Source: JAWOJF01 sp046481785 (GTDB lineage: Bacteria > Bacteroidota > Ignavibacteria > Ignavibacteriales > Ignavibacteriaceae). From it: a DNA stretch of 19,044 bases. The translations under genes and the position numbers were made by a program. The notes under the pieces are model-generated. The model searched no databases and was not told where the DNA came from. It saw only the letters and a list, made by a program, of their open reading frames with translations. Shown one piece after another: positions 7,722 through 12,687 of the stretch (the first letter of the stretch is position 1; the number at the start of each line of letters is the position of its first letter). Where the stretch lies: positions 1 through 19,044 of the forward strand of contig JAWOJF010000214.1 in assembly GCA_046481785.1 (NCBI GenBank). The letters run 5' to 3'.

Positions 7722-7787
7722 CATTTAAAATTCTGTATCGCTCCTGTTGAGCTTTAATATTTGTATAGCATTTTTTTCTATTTATAT

Positions 7788-7874
7788 GCCGCCACGCTGC
7801 GGCTAAACCAAAGATTTAATTTGAATTTTTTTGCAACGATATATTTTTATAACAGGTTTAATAACCTGTTATAA
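7788..7874. repeat. Two hairpin-forming inverted repeats upstream of the carboxyltransferase gene
   Basis: GCCGC-N6-GCGGC spans 7788-7803. A perfect 12-bp inverted repeat, TTATAACAGGTT-N4-AACCTGTTATAA, spans 7847-7874. Neither is followed by a T-run on the minus strand, so neither is a classic terminator for the ABC operon ending at 7917. The second has the symmetry of an operator site, but no promoter elements could be placed with it. The rest of 7722-7916 shows nothing else I recognise. Confidence 0.6.
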
Positions 7875-7916
7875 GCTGCAGAGCAGCGGTATATTAGTAG
7901 TATGAAATGTTCTTCA

Positions 7917-8714
7917 TCAAATAGAAAAATTTACCGTCTCGCCAATATTTTCTGCTCTGAAATATGATTCTATTTCATCACGCAGGGCTATTACATCTTT
8001 GGTGGCGGTAAAATCTTTTAATTGTATTTTCTCTTTAATGTTAATCTCTTTAAAAACAGTACCCGGATTTTTTTTCATTAACAATATCTCATCAGATAAA
8101 AATATTGCCTCATGAATGTTTGTTGTTCCAAGAAGAAAATTAATTTTAAGCTCACTGCTTATAACTTTTATAAGCTGGTATATTTCATCCCTGGTTTCGG
8201 GATCCATGTTTTTAAATGAATCATCAATAAGTACTATTTTAGGATTTACAGATAAAGCACGGGCAAGTGATATTCTGAAACGGAATCCATAACTTTTATT
8301 ATGCGGGAAATGATCTTCGTAACCGGCAAGCCCAACAAGTGAAATTAAATTATTTACGCTGCTCTCTGAATTATTAGAAGATGTCTTTAAAGGGAACTCT
8401 ATATTTTCACGGACATTATACCACGGAAACGATGACGGTTTTTCCGGGATGTAAACAATTTCACCTGCGGGAATATTATATTCCTTCCCATTTAAAATTA
8501 CACTCCCCTGAGATGCTTTCTCCACAGCGGCAATAATTTTAAGCAGTGTTGATTTTCCCGCACCTAAAGGGGCCAAAACTGTTTTTATCTTCCCTCTTTC
8601 TTCATCTGATTCAAATGAGAAATTAATATTATCCAGTACCAGCAAATTAAACCCTGTATCACTGGTATAGTATTTCTTTAATTCCTTAACAGAAAGAAGA
8701 TTTTTACTGCTCAA
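7917..8714 (-). CDS. NitT/TauT-like ABC transporter ATP-binding protein with degenerate catalytic motifs
   Basis: The 265-residue protein has the layout of an importer nucleotide-binding domain: a P-loop with the core GAGKST (51-56), SSFPWYNVRENI as in the NitT/TauT LPW-V-NI segment, a signature-like SYGFRFRISLARAL (141-154), a Walker B-like IVLIDDSFKNMD (160-171) and NIHEAIFLSDEI after the H-loop position. Lined up by eye, the first P-loop Gly is Ala, the Q-loop Gln is Glu (91), LSGG is KSYG (140-143), the Walker B Glu is Asp (165) and the H-loop His is Thr (198). The frame is intact. The start is TTG, overlapping the permease end by 11 bases, with GGAG (8720-8723) 5 bases upstream. The substrate is unknown. 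Hydrolysis may be weak or absent, or these may be features of a divergent subfamily. Confidence 0.8.
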   Translation of the reverse strand: MSSKNLLSVKELKKYYTSDTGFNLLVLDNINFSFESDEERGKIKTVLAPLGAGKSTLLKIIAAVEKASQGSVILNGKEYNIPAGEIVYIPEKPSSFPWYNVRENIEFPLKTSSNNSESSVNNLISLVGLAGYEDHFPHNKSYGFRFRISLARALSVNPKIVLIDDSFKNMDPETRDEIYQLIKVISSELKINFLLGTTNIHEAIFLSDEILLMKKNPGTVFKEINIKEKIQLKDFTATKDVIALRDEIESYFRAENIGETVNFSI

Positions 8715-9450
8715 TTATACTCCATGAAAAAAACTTGCCTCTCAGGTATTTTATTCCTGCAGCACCCGCGTATATTGTTATTCCGGTAATAATAAAAGTG
8801 GAAAACAGGGCTGACAGGTCTTTATACTCAAGGGCCAGCCTGAATATTGTACCGAGTCCATATCCCCCTTTAATATATTCAAAAGCAATAAGCATTGACC
8901 AAATATAAAAATGAAGTGTAAAAATATGTTTTATCAGCGCAGGCTGAACAGCTTTCCAAACTACGAAGCGGTTAACAATGTTTTGTTTAACCCCAAGCGA
9001 TAAAGCTGAAAAGGTATACTCACCGGGAACATCATTAACTTCACTTTTAATTTTTATCATCATCGATGTAAATGCCGTGGCAAAAGCAAAAACAAACTCA
9101 ATAGATTCTGAATCAGGAAACCAGTAGATAAGCATTAACCCGATTGCAATGCCAGGGATAAATTCTGCAAACCATTCCAGTGATATTATAAAATCTGTTA
9201 CAGGGGTAGTAGTTTTAAGCAGGCTGCCGGTAAGTAATCTGACTAAGATATATGCCGCCAAAAGGGAAAGATATACTGCTGTAATAGTTGACAGATAATT
9301 TACAGGTAAATTATAATCCTCCCACAGATCGCCAAAAGAAATAAATACAATTGAAGGTTTTGGAAGTATATTGTTTACAGGCAGGATAAATTCAAAAAGT
9401 ACAACCCAAAGCAGTAAGTATATAAGCAAATAATATTTATAATTCTTCAC
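8704..9450 (-). CDS. ABC transporter permease, NitT/TauT (SsuC/TauC)-like
   Basis: The 248-residue membrane protein has about six hydrophobic segments (roughly 5-25, 50-72, 90-110, 115-135, 170-195, 215-235). LPKPSIVFISFGDL near residue 30 resembles the LPSPSxV motif of SsuC/TauC permeases. An EAA-type loop, ALSLGVKQNIVNRF followed by VQPALI, would contact the ATPase. The only usable start in the frame is GTG at 9450; an in-frame TAA lies ten codons upstream, and no Shine-Dalgarno is apparent. It is the first gene of a two-gene operon with the overlapping ATPase gene. No periplasmic binding protein gene is adjacent, so any such protein is encoded elsewhere. Members of this family import nitrate, sulfonates, taurine or thiamin precursors; nothing here chooses between them. 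Confidence 0.8.
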   Translation of the reverse strand: MKNYKYYLLIYLLLWVVLFEFILPVNNILPKPSIVFISFGDLWEDYNLPVNYLSTITAVYLSLLAAYILVRLLTGSLLKTTTPVTDFIISLEWFAEFIPGIAIGLMLIYWFPDSESIEFVFAFATAFTSMMIKIKSEVNDVPGEYTFSALSLGVKQNIVNRFVVWKAVQPALIKHIFTLHFYIWSMLIAFEYIKGGYGLGTIFRLALEYKDLSALFSTFIITGITIYAGAAGIKYLRGKFFSWSIIEQ

Positions 9451-9525
9451 CAGCGTATTTTCGGATTGTTGTTAAAAATGAAGAATAAACAAATTTCTGT
9501 TTTGTAATATAGATAAGACTGAGTG

Positions 9526-9572
9526 TAAGAGCAAGCCTGCCTATAAGAGCAAGCCTGCCTGCCGAAGGCAGG
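9526..9572. repeat. Direct repeat plus short palindrome downstream of the metallo-hydrolase gene
   Basis: A 17-base direct repeat, TAAGAGCAAGCCTGCCT, occurs at 9526-9542 and 9544-9560. The second copy runs into CCTGCC-GAA-GGCAGG (9558-9572), a 6-bp stem with a 3-base loop. It sits 13 bases past the hydrolase stop codon. No T-run follows on the minus strand; it resembles a common dispersed intergenic element more than a terminator. Confidence 0.7.
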
Positions 9573-9584
9573 TAAAAGTCACTT

Positions 9585-10229
9585 TCACATTTTCACAAAA
9601 GGATTTTCCCTCTTCTCAATTCCTATTCTTGTATTTTCACCATGACCGGGATAGATAACTGTATCATCAGGTAATATGAAAAGTTTTTCCCTGATTGATT
9701 TTAATAAAGTATCATAATCTCCGCCCCACAGATCTGTTCTGCCAATGCCGCCGTGAAATAATACATCGCCGGCAATGCAGAATTTTTCTTTCTCAAAATA
9801 GAGGCAGTGTTCTCCGGGCGAATGTCCCGGTGTAAAAAGAAAAGTAATTTCAGATGTACCGAGGTATATTTTTTTATATTCATCAATGTACTGGTCGGGC
9901 ATTGGGGGATTGTCAAACTCAATTCCGAAAGCTGCCGCCTGTTTATCTGAAAACTCAAGCAGAGATTTATCCAGTTCGGGAACAAGATAAATAGGATTAT
10001 ACTTTTCTTTTATGAACTTAATCCCGAGTACATGATCAATATGGCAATGGGTAATTACCAGGTATTTTGGTTCAATTCCCTTTTCTTCGATAAAGTCAGA
10101 TAATTCTTTCTCCTCAAATGAATCAATGCATCCGGGATCAACAACAATTCCTTCATGGGTTTCTTCATCCCATATTACATATGTATTCTCTGAAAACGGA
10201 TTAAATATAAATTTTTTTATTGTAATCAT
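9585..10229 (-). CDS. Metallo-beta-lactamase-fold hydrolase, glyoxalase II-like (YcbL type)
   Basis: From the ATG at 10229 this is a 214-residue MBL-fold enzyme. It carries THCHIDH (60-66), TPGHSPGEHCLYF (H136), AGDVLFHGGIGRTDL (D155) and YPGHGENT (H196), which together make a complete two-metal site. The length and lack of the C-terminal glutathione-binding domain of classical GloB match the small YcbL-like class, which hydrolyse thioesters such as S-lactoylglutathione; the true substrate is uncertain. The open frame continues 12 codons upstream to 10265, but those codons lie in palindromic repeat DNA, and MITIKKFIFNPFSENTYV is the natural family start. No strong Shine-Dalgarno is visible. 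It is downstream of aroC on the same strand across a 175-base gap filled by a repeat array. Confidence 0.88.
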   Translation of the reverse strand: MITIKKFIFNPFSENTYVIWDEETHEGIVVDPGCIDSFEEKELSDFIEEKGIEPKYLVITHCHIDHVLGIKFIKEKYNPIYLVPELDKSLLEFSDKQAAAFGIEFDNPPMPDQYIDEYKKIYLGTSEITFLFTPGHSPGEHCLYFEKEKFCIAGDVLFHGGIGRTDLWGGDYDTLLKSIREKLFILPDDTVIYPGHGENTRIGIEKRENPFVKM

Positions 10230-10238
10230 AATTGTTTT

Positions 10239-10397
10239 TGCATGGACACGCCGTGGCGTGTCCATGCATATTTTATTGTCTTTTTAGGGACATGCCGTGG
10301 CGTGTCCATGCATATTTTAATTGTCTTTTTAAGGACATGCCGTGGCGTGTCCCTACATATTTTAATTGTCTTTTTAAGGACACGCCGTGGCGTGTCC
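10239..10397. repeat. Tandem array of four 20-bp palindromes, period 44-45 bp
   Basis: Four copies of GGAC[A/C-T]GCC-GT-GGCGTGTCC lie at 10244-10263, 10288-10307, 10333-10352 and 10378-10397, separated by near-identical AT-rich spacers (ATATTTTAATTGTCTTTTTA type). Copy 1 extends to a 30-bp palindrome (10239-10268) with 14-bp arms. Copies 2 and 3 share a C-to-T change in the left arm. The array fills the gap between aroC and the metallo-hydrolase gene. The palindrome resembles dispersed REP-like elements, here expanded in tandem. It lacks the unrelated spacers of a CRISPR array, and no T-run follows in the direction of the flanking genes. Confidence 0.92.
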
Positions 10398-10404
10398 CTA
10401 CATA

Positions 10405-11613
10405 TTAACGAAAATTCTTTTTTATTCTTTTATTTAATTTGCCTGTGTATGTATTAAAATTATCCTTTGTCTCTTCGATAGAGTCCCCGCCGAATTTTAA
10501 CAGGAAATATTTTGCCAGTGTCCATGCAAGCATCGATTCGGCTATAACTGCACATGCAGGAACAGCCACAAAATCACTTCTTTCTCTCCTTGCATCTACT
10601 GCTTTCATATTAGTTAGATCAATACTTTCAATAGGGCTCATTAAGGTTGCTATTGGTTTCATAGCACCGCGTACTATAATGGGCAGCCCTGTTGATGTAC
10701 CCCCTTCAATTCCACCGGCACGGTTTGTTTTACGTGATATTACATCACCCTGTGCTGTAATTTCATCATGCGATTCAGAGCCAAATTTTTCTGCTGACTC
10801 AAATCCTGTTCCTATAGATACAGCCTTAACTGCATTGATAGACATTATAGAATGTGCAATTTCAGCATCAAGCTTTGTATCATAATGCACAAAACTTCCA
10901 AGCCCAACAGGAACACCGGTTGCAACAGCATAAAATGTTCCGCCAAGCGTGTCCCCTCTTTTCTTAGCTAATTTTATTTTGTTTATAATTTTTGTTTCAT
11001 GGTCCTTATCAAAAACTTTTACTTCGCTTTTATCGGATTGTTCAGATAAGTCCCATCCTTTAAAGTTTTTAGGGAGCTTATTATTAAAAAGTTTATCTGC
11101 AAAATTTTCCTTCGGATAAACTCCGCCAATACTTTCAACAAAACTGCCTATGGAAATGCCGAACTCTTCAAGAAATTTCCGCGCAATACTGGCAGCGGCA
11201 ACTCTTGCGGCAGTTTCCCTGGCGCTTGATCTCTCAATAGAATTTCTTATATCATTAAAATTATATTTGGATATACCGACAAGATCGGCATGGCCCGGGC
11301 GCGGGATAGTAATTTTTTCAACATCCGCAGTCCTCTTACCGGAAGTCATTTTCTCAACCCAGTTTTCCCAGTCACTGTTTTTAATTAATAAAGAAATTGG
11401 TGAACCAAGTGTTTTCTGAAAACGGATACCGGATAAAATTTCAGCTTTATCAGTTTCAATTTTCATTCTTAATCCCCTGCCGTATCCCCCCTGTCTTCTT
11501 TTAAGATGAAAATTTATATAGTCATTTTCTATTTTCAGATTTGACGGAAAGCCTTCAATTATTGCTGTTAGTGCCTTCCCGTGTGATTCACCCGCGGTTA
11601 GAAACCTGATCAT
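10405..11613 (-). CDS. aroC: Chorismate synthase
   Basis: The 402-residue protein converts 5-enolpyruvylshikimate-3-phosphate to chorismate with reduced FMN, the last step of the shikimate pathway. It has the family signatures GESHGKALTAIIEGFP (8-23), RQGGYGRGLRM (40-50), RPGHADL (105-111), RSSARETAARVAA (128-140), GGIEGGTSTG (300-309) and DARRERSDFVAVPAC (340-354). The length is slightly above the usual 350-400. The start ATG at 11613 has GGAG 6 bases upstream. It stands alone, with no other aro gene adjacent. Its stop codon is only 8 bases from the palindromic array downstream. Confidence 0.96.
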   Translation of the reverse strand: MIRFLTAGESHGKALTAIIEGFPSNLKIENDYINFHLKRRQGGYGRGLRMKIETDKAEILSGIRFQKTLGSPISLLIKNSDWENWVEKMTSGKRTADVEKITIPRPGHADLVGISKYNFNDIRNSIERSSARETAARVAAASIARKFLEEFGISIGSFVESIGGVYPKENFADKLFNNKLPKNFKGWDLSEQSDKSEVKVFDKDHETKIINKIKLAKKRGDTLGGTFYAVATGVPVGLGSFVHYDTKLDAEIAHSIMSINAVKAVSIGTGFESAEKFGSESHDEITAQGDVISRKTNRAGGIEGGTSTGLPIIVRGAMKPIATLMSPIESIDLTNMKAVDARRERSDFVAVPACAVIAESMLAWTLAKYFLLKFGGDSIEETKDNFNTYTGKLNKRIKKNFR

Positions 11614-11667
11614 TTATTCTCCGGATTATTATTTCAGCAAATATAAAGAAAATCAGCAGTAAAATGA

Positions 11668-11676
11668 TTATCCACA
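11668..11676. promoter_or_regulatory. Single perfect DnaA-box 9-mer in the aroC leader
   Basis: TTATCCACA at 11668-11676 is identical to the consensus DnaA box. It lies just downstream of the candidate aroC promoter. I see no second good box or origin-like AT-rich array nearby, so it may be chance or an isolated site. Confidence 0.25.
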
Positions 11677-11690
11677 GTCCTTTTTCGACT

Positions 11691-11719
11691 ATTATAGGCT
11701 TAATAAGGGTATTTTTCAG
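11691..11719 (-). promoter_or_regulatory. Candidate sigma-70-type promoter of aroC
   Basis: On the minus strand, CTGAAA (11714-11719) and a perfect TATAAT (11691-11696) are 17 bases apart, giving 4/6 and 6/6 consensus matches. The start site would be near 11684, leaving a leader of about 70 bases. It lies in the gap between aroC and the divergent GAF gene. Confidence 0.5.
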
Positions 11720-11841
11720 GTAATAATGAATATTATTTCAAAAATACGGCGTTTCCGCAGCATATTATAGCTTAAACATTTATATACTTTTTACGATAAT
11801 TAATCACAGTAACAAATACTCCGGGGGGAGTGTGTACCTTT

Positions 11842-12528
11842 ATGAGATTCTCTGAATTTAAAAGAAGTGTAGATATTGCTCTGAACGAGGGTCAGAATGG
11901 CACTAATGACAGAACCCGTAATTTAGAGATGCTGCTCGAATTGATCAGCAGAATTAACCAGTCTTTAAACCTTGATGAAGTATTAAAAATAGTAGTAGCA
12001 AATGCCATCAAACTAACTGATTTTGAAAAGGGCTGTGTTTACTTAGCCGATTCAGTTACAAAAAAGCTTGATTTTAAAGTCGGTATGGATTCAGAAAATA
12101 ATGAAATACCGGTGGAATCTTTCAGCGCCAGCCAGACTGTTATTGAAGATGTTTATAACAGCGGGCAGTCAATCTATATTGAAAATGCTCTTAACAGTGC
12201 TGACTGCAGGCAATGTACAAGTATTATCAGTCTCGAACTTCAAACAATATTCTGCGCTCCTTTAAAAAATATTAATGGCAAGATCGGTGTAATTTATGTG
12301 GATAGTAAAAAACTGCATGACATAAGAGAGAAAGGTATTATTGAGATATTTGAAATTATGGCAGGACAAGCAACTACATCAATAATAAATGCCGAACTTC
12401 ATAGCGATCTGCAGAAACTAAGCCAGATATACACACGAAATATTTTAACTTTTATGAAAGGCGACCGTAACAGGACTGCCGCATTCTTAGGAATACCCCG
12501 CAAAAAACTTGATGCACTTTTAGATTAA
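11842..12528 (+). CDS. GAF-domain protein with C-terminal Fis-like helix-turn-helix
   Basis: The 228-residue protein is the only plus-strand gene. Residues about 35-180 form a GAF domain (LNLDEVLKIVVANAIKLT at the start; FCAPLKNINGKIGVIYVDSK and FEIMAGQATTSIINAELHS near its end). Inside it, SADCRQCTSI holds a CxxC pair (122, 125) plus Cys138, which could sense redox or bind metal (inference). The last 30 residues, NILTFMKGDRNRTAAFLGIPRKKLDALL, resemble the Fis-type HTH of sigma-54 activators, but the AAA+ domain that normally sits between GAF and HTH is absent. It may be a small DNA-binding sensor or a remnant. The frame opens at GTG 11830, which overlaps the Shine-Dalgarno GGGGGGAG (11823-11830); the ATG at 11842, 11 bases past it, is the better start. 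Confidence 0.75.
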   Translation: MRFSEFKRSVDIALNEGQNGTNDRTRNLEMLLELISRINQSLNLDEVLKIVVANAIKLTDFEKGCVYLADSVTKKLDFKVGMDSENNEIPVESFSASQTVIEDVYNSGQSIYIENALNSADCRQCTSIISLELQTIFCAPLKNINGKIGVIYVDSKKLHDIREKGIIEIFEIMAGQATTSIINAELHSDLQKLSQIYTRNILTFMKGDRNRTAAFLGIPRKKLDALLD

Positions 12529-12563
12529 TTTTATTAACCCCGGTACTATCTATAGCTTCCTAA

Positions 12564-12580
12564 CGGAATTTTTAGTTCCG
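12564..12580 (+). terminator. Weak hairpin downstream of the GAF gene
   Basis: CGGAA (12564-12568) and TTCCG (12576-12580) form a 5-bp stem with a 7-base loop 36 bases past the stop codon, followed only by AATTTAT. It may end the GAF transcript, but the stem is short and the T-tract poor. Confidence 0.28.
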
Positions 12581-12607
12581 AATTTATCCATATCATTATA
12601 AACATTA

Positions 12608-12647
12608 CATCCCTCTTACGGGATTTCGAATCAATCCCAGAGGGATG
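12608..12647. repeat. Inverted repeat between convergent genes
   Basis: CATCCCTCT (12608-12616) pairs with AGAGGGATG (12639-12647). Inside, GGGAT (12620-12624) pairs with ATCCC (12634-12638), offset by a 3-base bulge on one side. The total is 14 bp of stem with a 9-base loop. It sits between the convergent GAF and GH97 genes and could end both transcripts, though no T-run follows on either strand. It looks like another dispersed palindromic element. Confidence 0.7.
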
Positions 12648-12687
12648 CAATATTTATAGAATGATCATCTAAACGAAGATCACTTAA

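Noticed and set aside
7560..7757. Plus-strand ORF antisense to the carboxyltransferase start
   Set aside because: It consists of antisense of a conserved gene plus the GC-rich repeat, with no independent support.
9526..9572. Intrinsic terminator of the metallo-hydrolase gene
   Set aside because: The hairpin is sound but no T-run follows on the minus strand; it is better described as a dispersed repeat.
10230..10265. N-terminal extension of the metallo-hydrolase (MDTPRRVHAKTI)
   Set aside because: These codons come from the palindromic repeat; the family N-terminus starts at the next Met (10229).
10239..10397. CRISPR-like array
   Set aside because: The repeat units are palindromes and the spacers are nearly identical to one another, whereas CRISPR spacers differ. 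There are only four units and no cas gene nearby.
10242..10457. Plus-strand ORF with repeated RGVSMHILIVFLRT-like peptides
   Set aside because: It is the tandem palindrome array read in frame (period 45 is divisible by three) and runs into aroC antisense. No ribosome site or homology is visible.
10439..10885. 148-codon plus-strand ORF antisense to aroC
   Set aside because: The opposite strand encodes an unmistakable chorismate synthase; this frame shows no recognisable domain.
11830..11841. GTG start for the GAF protein
   Set aside because: The GTG overlaps the purine-rich Shine-Dalgarno; the ATG at 11842 has proper spacing.
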